Source of the DNA: an uncultured Alphaproteobacteria bacterium
GTDB taxonomy: Bacteria > Pseudomonadota > Alphaproteobacteria > Micavibrionales > Micavibrionaceae
NCBI GenBank assembly: GCA_900696495.1
Contig: CAADGI010000005.1
Location: forward strand, 141,972 to 205,971
Length of the DNA: 64,000 nt
Direction of reading: 5' to 3'
Shown piece after piece: positions 42,561-50,876 of this stretch. A program made the position numbers and the translations under genes. Below the pieces are notes generated by a model, which saw only the letters and a program-made list of their open reading frames with translations, was not told where the DNA came from and did not search any database. Numbering within the stretch: the stretch's first letter is position 1; each line of letters starts with the position of its first letter.

Positions 42561-42989
42561 ATGCAAATAAATGAATTAAAAATGATCCTGGCAGAAGACC
42601 ACAAAAATCTTCGCCTGATGCTGGCGCAAGTATTCAAAACCCTTGGCGTGCCCGAGGGGAATATCCGCCTTGCTGAAAACGGCGAGGAAGCGTTTGCGCT
42701 TCTGCAAGAAGAAGAGGCCGATCTCCTCTGGAGTGATACCGAGATGCCTAAATTGAATGGCTTGCAATTAACACAGGCTATTCGCAAAAAAGAAGAAACC
42801 AACGGCAGGCATACAATTATTATCCTTACTTCAGGCAAAGACTTTGAAGAAGCCGCCAGTGACGCCGGCGCCGACAACTTTTTGTCAAAGCCGGTTGGTA
42901 TGGATCTAATCAAAAAGACGCTTAACACCGTTTTACAGTGTGTCCAGCGGCCTGCTCCGGCATCCCGCCTTCCGGAAGCGCGCCTCTAA
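42561..42989 (+). CDS. Single-domain response regulator, 142 aa
   Basis: A clearer receiver than the previous gene: MILAEDHKN, the acceptor in DLLWSDTEMPKLNG (about residue 60), IILTSGKDF and LSKPVGMD with the conserved Lys-Pro. The C-terminal 15 residues extend past helix 5. No DNA-binding or enzyme output. Stand-alone receivers often act on motors, phosphorelays or diguanylate cyclases; here no such gene is near. Confidence 0.85.
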   Translation: MQINELKMILAEDHKNLRLMLAQVFKTLGVPEGNIRLAENGEEAFALLQEEEADLLWSDTEMPKLNGLQLTQAIRKKEETNGRHTIIILTSGKDFEEAASDAGADNFLSKPVGMDLIKKTLNTVLQCVQRPAPASRLPEARL

Positions 42990-43068
42990 TCCTGTTGATA
43001 GTTTCAATTCGGCAGCCCAAAATACCCCGTAAATTTTCTATAGTTGAGTCCATACGAAAGCCTTAAAC

Positions 43069-43212
43069 ATGCCTGCCAGCGACAGGAAAAAACTGAAACA
43101 GGACAAGCGCGCCGCCGCCTTGCGCGACAATCTGCGCCGCCGCAAACAGCAGGCCAAAGAACGGGATACGAAAGATGACCGCCCAAGGGATACAAGTGAA
43201 GGAAAAAAATAA
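43069..43212 (+). CDS. Small basic protein, 47 aa
   Basis: ATG at 43069, stop at 43210-43212. The product is Lys/Arg/Gln-rich ([16 protein letters not shown]) with a probable single helix; a small conserved basic frame in front of murA is familiar from alphaproteobacteria. It overlaps the start of dcd by 38 bases in another frame. No clear ribosome site is seen for dcd, so coupling between the two is possible. Confidence 0.55.
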   Translation: MPASDRKKLKQDKRAAALRDNLRRRKQQAKERDTKDDRPRDTSEGKK

Positions 43213-43798
43213 AATCCAGTCGATGCAGGAACTCGCGATGCTGCCCGGCCTGCTGGCCGACCACCAGATCCGCGAATTGGCCCGCACGCAGGGCATGATC
43301 GACCCCTTCGTCGAAAAGCAGACGAAAGACGGCGTGATTTCCTACGGTCTCTCCTCGTTCGGTTACGACGCGCGCGCCGCGAAGGAATTCAAGATTTTCA
43401 CCAATGTCGACAATGCCATGGTCGACCCCAAGGATTTTTCGCACCAGAGCTTCGTCGACCGCTCTGTCGATGTGTGCGTCATTCCGCCGAACTCTTTCGC
43501 GCTCACGCACACGGTTGAATATTTCCGCATCCCGAAAGACGTGCTCGTGATCTGCCTCGGCAAAAGCACTTATGCGCGCTGCGGCCTGATCGTCAATGTC
43601 ACACCGCTCGAGCCCGGCTGGGAAGGCCACGTGACGCTGGAAATCTCGAACACCACCCCCCTGCCCGCCAAGGTCTACGCCAATGAGGGCGTGGCCCAGT
43701 TCCTGTTCTTCAAGGGCAGCGCCGCCTGCGAGGTCAGCTATGCCGACCGCAAGGGCAAATATATGGGCCAGCGGGGCGTAACCCTGCCAAAACTCTAA
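43175..43798 (+). CDS. dcd: dCTP deaminase
   Basis: The enzyme converts dCTP to dUTP in pyrimidine deoxynucleotide synthesis. The 207-residue product has [38 protein letters not shown] with the catalytic glutamate downstream in [14 protein letters not shown], and the final [11 protein letters not shown]. The N-terminal 16 residues are optional: ATG 43223 would give a start nearer to family length. It precedes murA by about 75 bases. Confidence 0.92.
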   Translation: MTAQGIQVKEKNKIQSMQELAMLPGLLADHQIRELARTQGMIDPFVEKQTKDGVISYGLSSFGYDARAAKEFKIFTNVDNAMVDPKDFSHQSFVDRSVDVCVIPPNSFALTHTVEYFRIPKDVLVICLGKSTYARCGLIVNVTPLEPGWEGHVTLEISNTTPLPAKVYANEGVAQFLFFKGSAACEVSYADRKGKYMGQRGVTLPKL

Positions 43799-43872
43799 AG
43801 ATTCCGCCCCTTTCAGCTATCTTCCTAAAAAATCTCGCTTTTTTGAGGGAAAACGGAGTATAACACTCCGTC

Positions 43873-45204
43873 ATGAAGCCCCATTTAAAGACAGTCGAAG
43901 CGCTCGAACTCCCCGTCGAAACCCCCAAGGAAAGCGGTCTCGATAAAATCCGGATCGTCGGCGGCCAGAAGCTGAACGGCACCATCCCCGTCAGCGGCGC
44001 GAAAAATGCTGCGCTGAAACTGATGTGCGCGGCGCTCCTGACCGATGAAACGCTTTTCCTGACCAACGCGCCGAATGCATTGCGCGACATTCAATCACAA
44101 ACGGATTTGCTTGAGCATCTCGGATGCACCGTGCAGCGCGAGGATGGCCGCATGGCGATCAGCGCAAAAAATATCACCAGCCAGACCGCTCCTTACGATT
44201 TGGTCCGCAAGATGCGCACCAGCATTCTTGTGCTCGGCCCCCTGCTCGCACGTTTCGGTGAAGCAAGCGTGTCACTGCCAGGCGGTTGCGCGATCGGCAC
44301 ACGCCCGGTCGACATGCACATCTACGCGCTCGAAGCGCTTGGCGCACAAATCACGCTGGAAAACGGTTACATCCACGCGAAAGTGCCGGGCGGGCGCCTC
44401 AAGGGCGGCAAAATTTTGTTCCCGAAAGTCTCGATGGGCGCGACGGAAAACGCGCTGATGGCCGCGACACTGGCCGAAGGTGAAACAATCATCGCCAACG
44501 CCTCGCGTGAGCCGGAAATCGTTAATCTCGGTGAATGCCTGGTTAAAATGGGCGCCAAGATCGAAGGCCTCGGAACCCCGACTATCACCGTACAAGGCGC
44601 ACAAAAACTCGGTGGGGCTTACCACGAAATCCTGCCCGACCGCATCGAAACCGGCACATACATGATCGCCGTTGCCCTCACCGGCGGCACGGTGCGCCTC
44701 AAAAACGCGCGCGCGGATCTGCTCTCGGCTCTCATCGGTCCGCTGCAAAAAGCAGGCGTCAAAATCGAACAGGAAGAGACCGATATCATCGTCTCGCGCA
44801 ACGGCACCCCGCTGCGCGGAACCGACATCATGACGGAACCGTTCCCCGGCTTCCCGACCGACCTGCAGGCGCAGTTCATGACCATGCTCACGCTGTGCGA
44901 CGGCGCGGGCCTCGTCACCGAAACGATTTTCGAAAACCGCTTCATGCATGTGCCGGAATTGTGCCGCATGGGCGCCAACATCACCGTGCACGGCAATTCC
45001 GCGATCATCCGCGGCGTGCCGAAACTGACCGGCGCGGAAGTGATGGCCACCGATCTGCGCGCCTCCGTCGCGCTCGTTCTCGCGGGTCTCGTCGCCGAGG
45101 GTGAAACCACGATCAACCGCATCTATCACCTCGAGCGCGGGTATGAAAACCTCGTCGAAAAACTTTCTGCTTGCGGCGCCCGCATTCAACGCGCACACGC
45201 TTGA
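43873..45204 (+). CDS. murA: UDP-N-acetylglucosamine 1-carboxyvinyltransferase
   Basis: MurA starts peptidoglycan precursor synthesis in the cytoplasm. The 443-residue product has [19 protein letters not shown], the active-site loop [14 protein letters not shown] with Cys139 (equivalent to Cys115 in E. coli; a Cys here means fosfomycin-sensitive type), and [13 protein letters not shown]. An N-terminal extension of about 23 residues before the usual start is unusual; no other start codon is available within it, so it seems real. It precedes hisG by 6 bases. Confidence 0.95.
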   Translation: MKPHLKTVEALELPVETPKESGLDKIRIVGGQKLNGTIPVSGAKNAALKLMCAALLTDETLFLTNAPNALRDIQSQTDLLEHLGCTVQREDGRMAISAKNITSQTAPYDLVRKMRTSILVLGPLLARFGEASVSLPGGCAIGTRPVDMHIYALEALGAQITLENGYIHAKVPGGRLKGGKILFPKVSMGATENALMAATLAEGETIIANASREPEIVNLGECLVKMGAKIEGLGTPTITVQGAQKLGGAYHEILPDRIETGTYMIAVALTGGTVRLKNARADLLSALIGPLQKAGVKIEQEETDIIVSRNGTPLRGTDIMTEPFPGFPTDLQAQFMTMLTLCDGAGLVTETIFENRFMHVPELCRMGANITVHGNSAIIRGVPKLTGAEVMATDLRASVALVLAGLVAEGETTINRIYHLERGYENLVEKLSACGARIQRAHA

Positions 45205-45210
45205 TTCGTC

Positions 45211-45864
45211 ATGACTCCCAAACAAAAATTCATTCTCGCCGTCCCGAAAGGCAGAATTTTAAAAGAACTGAAACCGCTCATGAAAAAGGCGGGCATCACG
45301 GCCGATCCTGATTTTTACGATGAAGACAGCCGCGCCCTGCAATTCAGGACAAGCGACGATACGCTCGATCTTATCCGCGTGCGCGCGTTCGATGTCGCAA
45401 CATTCGTCGCTTATGGCGCAGCCCATATGGGCATCGCCGGTTCCGACGTGCTCGAGGAATTCAATTACTCGGAAATTTACGCGCCGGTGAACCTCAATAT
45501 CGGCCATTGCCGCCTGTCGGTCGCCGCGCCGGCCAACGACCCGGAAGCCAAAACAGCCGCCCGCAGCCACATCCGCATCGCCACCAAGTACCCGCAGCTC
45601 ACCCGCCGCCACTTCGCGGAACAAGGCGTGCAGGCGGAATGCATCAAGCTGAACGGCGCCATGGAAATCGCCCCGGCGCTCGATCTAGCGCCCTATATCG
45701 TCGACCTTGTTTCCACCGGCGGCACGCTGAAAGCCAACGGCCTGCGTGAAACCGAAACGATCCTGCAGGTGTCTTCACGACTGGTCGTCAACCGTACGGC
45801 GATCAAAACCCGGCCCGAGGCCCTGGGCGAATGGGTCGAGAATTTCAGGAAAGCCGCCGCTTAA
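45211..45864 (+). CDS. hisG: ATP phosphoribosyltransferase, short form
   Basis: First enzyme of histidine biosynthesis. The 217-residue short form ([55 protein letters not shown]) needs the HisZ partner for activity and feedback control; HisZ is not in this window. hisD commonly follows hisG in relatives but is absent here. Confidence 0.94.
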   Translation: MTPKQKFILAVPKGRILKELKPLMKKAGITADPDFYDEDSRALQFRTSDDTLDLIRVRAFDVATFVAYGAAHMGIAGSDVLEEFNYSEIYAPVNLNIGHCRLSVAAPANDPEAKTAARSHIRIATKYPQLTRRHFAEQGVQAECIKLNGAMEIAPALDLAPYIVDLVSTGGTLKANGLRETETILQVSSRLVVNRTAIKTRPEALGEWVENFRKAAA

Positions 45865-45934
45865 CCATTATCCCCGTTGCATTTTCTGGCCCGGGGAGTA
45901 TAAACAATATGCTTTTAACAACTTATAGGGGCCT

Positions 45935-46153
45935 ATGCCTAAAGAGGATCTGATAGAAATGAAGGGCGTTGTTTCGGAAGTTCTTCCGAACGCCATGTTT
46001 CGCGTGACGCTCGAAAACAACCACGTCATCCTCGCGCACACCGCCGGCAAAATGCGCAAGAACCGCATCCGCGTCCTGCAGGGCGACTCCGTCGTGGTCG
46101 AAATGACCCCGTATGACCTCTCCAAGGGCCGCATCATTTTCCGTGAAAAATAA
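45935..46153 (+). CDS. infA: Translation initiation factor IF-1
   Basis: A 72-residue S1/OB-fold protein: [40 protein letters not shown] and [14 protein letters not shown] are unambiguous. IF-1 binds the 30S A site. Its end overlaps maf by 11 bases. Confidence 0.98.
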   Translation: MPKEDLIEMKGVVSEVLPNAMFRVTLENNHVILAHTAGKMRKNRIRVLQGDSVVVEMTPYDLSKGRIIFREK

Positions 46154-46727
46154 TCTAATACTTGCTTCGGCTTCGCCCCGCCGCGCGGACCTACTGAAAC
46201 AGGTCCATATCATCCCGGATAAAATCATCGCCGCCGAAATCGACGAAAGCCCGCTCAAGGGTGAAGTGCCGCGCGATCTCGCCATGCGCCTTGCCGCCGC
46301 AAAGGCCCACGCAGTCCACGAAAAAAATCCCGGCGCTTTTATTCTTGCCGCCGATACCGTCGTCGCCTGCGGCCGGAGAATTTTGCCCAAGGCGGAAAAC
46401 CCAAAAGACGCGCGCGAATGTCTCGAGCTCCTCTCTGGCCGCCGCCATCATGTCTACGGCGGTATCGCGCTTCTCACCCCGCAGGGAAAATTAATCCGGA
46501 AACTTTCCGATACAGTCGTGCAGTTCAAGGTTTTGCAGGCTGAAGAAATCGAAAATTATATCGCCGGCAACGAATGGCGGGACAAGGCCGGCGGTTACGC
46601 CATACAGGGCCTCGCCGCCGCTTTCATAAAATCCATTCGCGGCTCGTATTCGAATGTGGTTGGACTATCTCTTTATGATACAATGCAAATTCTAAACGGC
46701 GCCGGCTATTCCGCGCCGGCCAAATAA
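46143..46727 (+). CDS. Maf/YhdE-type nucleoside triphosphate pyrophosphatase
   Basis: A house-cleaning enzyme that hydrolyses non-canonical or methylated nucleotides. Motifs: [16 protein letters not shown] at the N-terminus, [33 protein letters not shown] and [20 protein letters not shown]. The GTG at 46143, inside infA, gives a normal family start; a further ten codons upstream are open but have no family match. Confidence 0.92.
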   Translation: MKNNLILASASPRRADLLKQVHIIPDKIIAAEIDESPLKGEVPRDLAMRLAAAKAHAVHEKNPGAFILAADTVVACGRRILPKAENPKDARECLELLSGRRHHVYGGIALLTPQGKLIRKLSDTVVQFKVLQAEEIENYIAGNEWRDKAGGYAIQGLAAAFIKSIRGSYSNVVGLSLYDTMQILNGAGYSAPAK

Positions 46728-46738
46728 CAAGAGGCAGC

Positions 46739-47968
46739 GTGGATATACTCATCGAGGAAATCAGGGGAAGCGTGTGTGTCGCCGCCACACAAGGAAATCG
46801 CCTCCAGGGTCTCGAGGTCGATCCCATAACCGAGGAAGTGCGCTGGGGTTCCATTTATCTGGCAAAGGTCAAAACCATCGACGCGGCGCTGGACGCGGCC
46901 TTCCTGGATCTCGACGGCAAAAATACCGGCATTCTTTACAACAGCGATGTGCGCGCCCGCGGCAAGGATGGCAAGATCGTCAAAGGCGGCGCAACCGCGA
47001 TCGGCAAACGTTTCAAAACCGGCTCGATGGTCGCCGTGCAGGCCAAAAGCGCCTATCTCCCCCGCTCCGACGGTGAATATCTTTCAGGCGAAAACAAAAT
47101 CGCCCGCATGAGCATGGATATCACCCTGCCGGGCCGCTACCTGATTTACGGCACAATGATGGATGGGAACAGAATTTCGGTCCGCATCCGTGATAAAAAA
47201 CTCCGCAAGACGCTTGAAAAAATGCTGGACGGTATGGATAATACGCGCGGCTGCATCCTTCGCGCCGCCGCCGCCAACACCCAGACTGAAATTCTTCAGC
47301 GTGAGGGACAAATCCTGCAGGGCGCATGGAAAGACATGCAGGAACATCTCAAAGGCAAAGAAGCCAAACTGGTGGCGCTGGGCCCCGATGCGATCCAGCG
47401 CTCCTTGAGCGATCAGGCCGGGCAGCTCATCGACCGTATCGAAGTTGTCACATTGGAGCATCTAAATCACGCCGAGCAATGGTGCTCGATCTTCGCGCCC
47501 GATCTCGTCACTAAAATCACGCCGGTTGAAATACAGGACGCCGATCAGGATCTCGCGCTGTTTTATTACCGCGACCTGATGGGCCAGATCGAAGATCTGT
47601 TCCAGCCCTATAGTGTGCTCGAAGGCGGCGGCAACATCATCACGCAGAGCATGGCTGCGCTCACAGCCATCGATGTAAACAAGGGCGCGGATAAACGCTC
47701 GCTGCTGGCGGTGAATGTCGAGGCCGCGGAGGAAATCGCGCGGCAGATTCGCCTGCGCAATATCGGCGGCATCATCATCATCGATTTCCTGAAATTCCAC
47801 GGCAAGAAAGAGGAAACCGAAGTGCTGAAAGCCCTTGAGAGGGCCGTCGGCCAGGACCCTTGCACGGTCCAGATTCACGGCAAAACGGCCCTTGGCCTCG
47901 TGGAATTGACCCGGAAACGCCGCACGCCACCCTTGCAGGAGCGATTCGAAGGCGGTTTCGGGGCTTAA
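46739..47968 (+). CDS. rng: Ribonuclease G (RNase E/G family)
   Basis: A 409-residue endoribonuclease lacking the long RNase E C-terminal scaffold. The S1-like part surrounds GSIYLAKVKTIDAALDAAF, the catalytic metal ligands are aspartates in LTAIDVNKGAD and IIIIDFLKFHGK, as in E. coli RNase E. GTG 46739 has AAGAGG upstream. It follows maf by 11 bases. No YacG/DUF329 zinc-ribbon gene, often next, is found before tRNA-Phe. Confidence 0.92.
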   Translation: MDILIEEIRGSVCVAATQGNRLQGLEVDPITEEVRWGSIYLAKVKTIDAALDAAFLDLDGKNTGILYNSDVRARGKDGKIVKGGATAIGKRFKTGSMVAVQAKSAYLPRSDGEYLSGENKIARMSMDITLPGRYLIYGTMMDGNRISVRIRDKKLRKTLEKMLDGMDNTRGCILRAAAANTQTEILQREGQILQGAWKDMQEHLKGKEAKLVALGPDAIQRSLSDQAGQLIDRIEVVTLEHLNHAEQWCSIFAPDLVTKITPVEIQDADQDLALFYYRDLMGQIEDLFQPYSVLEGGGNIITQSMAALTAIDVNKGADKRSLLAVNVEAAEEIARQIRLRNIGGIIIIDFLKFHGKKEETEVLKALERAVGQDPCTVQIHGKTALGLVELTRKRRTPPLQERFEGGFGA

Positions 47969-47985
47969 CCCCTTGCATTTCCAGC

Positions 47986-48009
47986 ACCTATAACCTAAAA
48001 CCTAACACC
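47986..48009 (+). repeat. CCTAAAACCTAACACC microrepeat
   Basis: Tandem ACCTA units (ACCTATAACCTAAAACC then TAACACC) lie in the 17-45 bases between rng and tRNA-Phe. Such AACCTA arrays are seen beside tRNA genes and as short intergenic repeats in many bacteria. Only three units here; no function evident. Confidence 0.4.
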
Positions 48010-48013
48010 GGAA

Positions 48014-48088
48014 GCCCAGGTAGCTCAGTGGTAGAGCAGTGGACTGAAAATCCACGTGTCGGCAGTTCAATCCTGCCCCTGGGCACCA
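48014..48088 (+). tRNA. tRNA-Phe (GAA anticodon)
   Basis: Acceptor GCCCAGG pairs with CCTGGGC, D arm GCTC-AGTGGTA-GAGC, anticodon stem GTGGA-CTGAAAA-TCCAC gives GAA, T loop GTTCAATCC, encoded CCA at 48086-48088. A hairpin terminator follows at 48112. Confidence 0.94.
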
Positions 48089-48097
48089 TTCCCGATA

Positions 48098-49864
48098 TTA
48101 CAAACTCTGCTCTGGAGGCTCCCCCCTCCAGATTTTTGTAATGCCTTTTTCAGTAAATTTTCGCGCCTGACCATAGGCAGTTCCTGCTGTCGCTCCCATT
48201 ACTAGAATAATTCCATGCAACAGCGTATCTTGCGGCGGATTAACGGCAAGATAAAATGTGCTCACTAAGCCAGCGCCGGCACCTGTACATATAGCTTCAT
48301 TTACCCGAATAAACGCCTCGCGGAGTGCATCATTGGTGATGATGTTGGCATTGGTATAGAGGCTTGCACATGACGTGGTAACGACTGCAAGCGCCGCCGT
48401 TCCGGCAGATCTCACCAGGTTGAATGTCCTGGTCAATTTTTCCGGCATCAATTCACGGACCGGGGCAGCCGCTATATCCGCCGCGTTTTTTTTGAAAGCT
48501 ACCAGCTTGTCCATGACCGGCGCCGCAATCTCCCGCACATGCTTCAGGCGTCCCCACACGTGTATTCCTTTATGAGTGAGATGCCCAGCTGTAGCGCCGC
48601 CCACCCCCGCCCAGAACACGCCGACCTCGGGATGCGGTGCACCGCTCAGCGCATAACCACCCGCAGCAGCAGCACCAAAAATGTAGTTCAGATAATTATT
48701 ACGCGCCTGTCTTTTGGAAAAATTTACAGCATTGTCCCACGTTTCACGAAGCTCTTCCTTGCTCTTGGAATTAAATTTGTAGGCCGCATATGTGGAAGTG
48801 CCGAGCAGAACACCATGAATAATTATATTTTCATAGGTATCGAATACATAAATCTTGCTGCCTGCCCATTGGGCACCTTCATTGAAAGCCGTTATGTAGC
48901 GGGGATCCGGAAGCAGGGAACCCAGCTGGACGGCCTTGTCTTCGGTAATCCACGCAAGCCGGTCGGCCATGAACTGGTAGCTGCTTTGCAAACCCTGCTG
49001 CACATCCAGCGCGTAAGTGTTCATTTTCCCGCATTCCTGCGGGAAAAGGGAGTAATCGCCAATGGTCAAAGTGTTCCGTGACCAGTCGGCAACGCTTTTG
49101 GCAATCGTCTTGCTGGTTGTGAAGGCTTCCACCATTTTTTCCACGTGGTTATGGCAGGTTCCCGTCATGTTTGTTGTTATTAGGGACGGATCATGGCGAA
49201 AGGGCTCGACCGTAGCCAAACTATCAAAATGGAAATCTTCCAATGCGGTTTCTTTAGGCTCAAGGCGAATGTTTGAGTTTGGAATCGTCATGGTCGTGAA
49301 GCGGTGCAGGGCCCCCGTAAGCAGGAGCAAACAACTACTGCTGATTTTATTTTCCTTGAATTCATTCCATAAATGACCGCTCCACGCTTTCATGAAATTC
49401 CAGGAAGAACGGATGGGCTTGAACGGTACCTGCCCTGTTTCTTTTTCAAGAATTTTTAAAATCCTTTCAGTGGTTTCCGCGGTTGCAGGCGAAGCGGAAT
49501 TTTTGCCCTGCGGGATAACTGCCATATCGCCCGCAAGCTTTTGCAGATAGGAACGAATAGTTTCAACATCCCGGCTTTCTCGCGGCTTCGGCGCGCCGAG
49601 AGCCATGAGTTCAATCCGTGAAAATCTTTTTGCAAAATCAGCAAGATCGGGACGGGTGTTTAAATCCTGCGCATTCGAACTTAGTTCATCGGCAAGTTCG
49701 TGCACGCGGCTTGCATCAATGTCGGAATGATGCTTTTGCCAAAGATCACGCAATTCCGGAGAGCGCAGGATAAAAGACAGTACATCCACCGTGTTTTGAG
49801 AAGAGTTTGCCGGTGAACTTTGTCCGTCCGGCATCATGGTGCGTAACCCATTTCCTGCTGACAT
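48098..49864 (-). CDS. Large unknown protein with membrane segments, 588 aa
   Basis: No family recognised. The first 170 residues are soluble and helical, without a signal peptide. Hydrophobic stretches occur near residues 175-190 (SSCLLLLTGALHRFTT), 390-410 (YIFGAAAAGGYALSG), 425-440 (AGVGGATAGHLTHKG) and at the C-terminus (FYLAVNPPQDTLLHGIILVM). The repeated small-residue pattern (Gly/Ala-rich hairpins) resembles integral membrane-inserting toxins or holin-like regions, but that is speculation. It overlaps the upstream secreted gene by 31 bases. Confidence 0.65.
   Translation of the reverse strand: MSAGNGLRTMMPDGQSSPANSSQNTVDVLSFILRSPELRDLWQKHHSDIDASRVHELADELSSNAQDLNTRPDLADFAKRFSRIELMALGAPKPRESRDVETIRSYLQKLAGDMAVIPQGKNSASPATAETTERILKILEKETGQVPFKPIRSSWNFMKAWSGHLWNEFKENKISSSCLLLLTGALHRFTTMTIPNSNIRLEPKETALEDFHFDSLATVEPFRHDPSLITTNMTGTCHNHVEKMVEAFTTSKTIAKSVADWSRNTLTIGDYSLFPQECGKMNTYALDVQQGLQSSYQFMADRLAWITEDKAVQLGSLLPDPRYITAFNEGAQWAGSKIYVFDTYENIIIHGVLLGTSTYAAYKFNSKSKEELRETWDNAVNFSKRQARNNYLNYIFGAAAAGGYALSGAPHPEVGVFWAGVGGATAGHLTHKGIHVWGRLKHVREIAAPVMDKLVAFKKNAADIAAAPVRELMPEKLTRTFNLVRSAGTAALAVVTTSCASLYTNANIITNDALREAFIRVNEAICTGAGAGLVSTFYLAVNPPQDTLLHGIILVMGATAGTAYGQARKFTEKGITKIWRGEPPEQSL
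48112..48137 (+). terminator. Terminator of tRNA-Phe inside convergent gene end
   Basis: CTGGAGG (48112-48118), loop CTCCCC and CCTCCAG (48125-48131) followed by ATTTTT. It lies inside the last codons of the convergent gene at 48098-49864. Confidence 0.75.
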
Positions 49865-50349
49865 TGCTTTACAACTTCAGTTAGGGGACACAGCGTTGAT
49901 TGTTCCCAATCTTTTCCGAACATGTTTTTAATGTCGTCCTCGCTCGTGCCAAGCTTCCTCTGATATTGCCCCGCCTCTTTTTTGCATATGTGGTGTATAG
50001 TAGCGAAATGCCTGAGGCCTAAAACTGTAGCCATTCCAGAAGCCGCTTTTTGTTCGCGCTCCGTCGAAGGCAGTTTATCTGTGTCTGTCACATCACAAAT
50101 ATTCTGACCGTTCTGGTCAACCTGCTCCAAAAAATCGCATGTAAGGAACATTTTTTTAGGATCAGCCGGAAATCTGAGAATTTTTCCGCAATCTATATCC
50201 TTTTCATGAATTCCCGGGAAACGAGTCATCGCCGGTGGATATCTGTAATGAATAAACGGGGCAACAGGTTTTGTTAGTTCTTGGGCTTCTACAGCTGAAG
50301 CCATGAGAAAGCCGGTCAATAATGGCGGTAAAACTTGTTTGAAACGCAT
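49834..50349 (-). CDS. Secreted protein, 171 aa, iron-controlled
   Basis: A signal peptide (VLPPLLTGFLMASAVEAQ, cleavage about residue 23) leads a 150-residue mature domain with six cysteines (CGKIL, LTCDFLE, NICDV, HHICKKE, TLCPL, KQCQQE), likely three disulfides. ATG 50349 has AAGAGGA 5-11 bases upstream; an upstream ATG adds a poor N-terminus. The divergent promoter region carries Fur-box-like repeats, so expression is probably raised when iron is short. No family recognised. Confidence 0.7.
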   Translation of the reverse strand: MRFKQVLPPLLTGFLMASAVEAQELTKPVAPFIHYRYPPAMTRFPGIHEKDIDCGKILRFPADPKKMFLTCDFLEQVDQNGQNICDVTDTDKLPSTEREQKAASGMATVLGLRHFATIHHICKKEAGQYQRKLGTSEDDIKNMFGKDWEQSTLCPLTEVVKQCQQEMGYAP

Positions 50350-50380
50350 AAAAATCCTCTTAAAAAAACCTTTAATGAAC

Positions 50381-50401
50381 AATTGAGAATAATTCTCATT
50401 T
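50381..50401. promoter_or_regulatory. Fur-box-like inverted repeat 1
   Basis: GAGAATAATTCTC (50385-50397) is a perfect palindrome, in the context AATTGAGAATAATTCTCATT; this fits the Fur 7-1-7 type repeats. It lies 32 bases upstream of the reverse-strand secreted protein. Confidence 0.6.
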
Positions 50402-50405
50402 GCTA

Positions 50406-50433
50406 TTGACTTCCTGACTACGATTGATAATCA
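50406..50433 (+). promoter_or_regulatory. Forward promoter under the second Fur box
   Basis: TTGACT (50406-50411) and TAATCA (50428-50433) with a 16-base spacer. The -10 box is inside the Fur box at 50422-50441, so Fur binding would block it. Confidence 0.5.
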
Positions 50434-50441
50434 TTCTCATC
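50422..50441. promoter_or_regulatory. Fur-box-like site 2
   Basis: GATTGATAATCATTCTCATC matches the Fur consensus GATAATGATAATCATTATC in most positions, including the central GATAATCATT. It covers the -10 box of the forward promoter. Confidence 0.65.
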
Positions 50442-50475
50442 TAAGAAGGCAATAGGGTTTAGAGGATTTTTTTCA

Positions 50476-50520
50476 ATGAGCACCGGAAAATGGCTGAAGA
50501 AACAAAATCTGGCTGGTTGA
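50476..50520 (+). CDS. Possible 14-aa leader peptide
   Basis: AGAGGA at 50461-50466 is 9 bases before an ATG at 50476, which opens a 14-codon frame (MSTGKWLKKQNLAG) ending at TGA 50518-50520. It overlaps the next gene's upstream start. The next gene's second start (ATG 50526) is 5 bases after this stop, ready for translational coupling. No amino-acid run suggests attenuation. Confidence 0.3.
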   Translation: MSTGKWLKKQNLAG

Positions 50521-50876
50521 GCGATATGTTCATGAAGGCTGTAAAACTGGCGACCATAGGCGTTGCTGCAGCTGTTGCATGGCAACTCTTCTTGGACCCG
50601 CTTTTTTTCAATATCATTCATGATCCAACCAACATCATTGCCCAGGCATGGACTGAAAAAATCAATAATCTTTTCGGCTGGATACCCCAGCATGCGGGGG
50701 TTGCGCATAAGCCCGGCCTGCTTACACCTGTTATGAAATGGGTATTGAAAGATGAAATAGCGAAGGTAACGGCCTCGGCTACAACTGAAACTGCGACCGG
50801 AATTGCGGCTACGGCTGGGATTGGCGAAAATTTATCAGGCTTATCTCCTAGCAATTTTGCTTTCGAGCCGACTTAA
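50490..50876 (+). CDS. Small membrane protein, 128 aa, iron-controlled
   Basis: One hydrophobic helix (VKLATIGVAAAVAWQLFLDP, about residues 17-36) and a soluble tail ending in a low-complexity Thr/Ala stretch. No family recognised. Start 50490 has a weak ribosome site; ATG 50526 after the leader stop is an alternative start that would give 116 residues. Its 3' end overlaps the usher-like gene by 4 bases, and the promoter sits under a Fur-box-like site. Confidence 0.6.
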   Translation: MAEETKSGWLSDMFMKAVKLATIGVAAAVAWQLFLDPLFFNIIHDPTNIIAQAWTEKINNLFGWIPQHAGVAHKPGLLTPVMKWVLKDEIAKVTASATTETATGIAATAGIGENLSGLSPSNFAFEPT

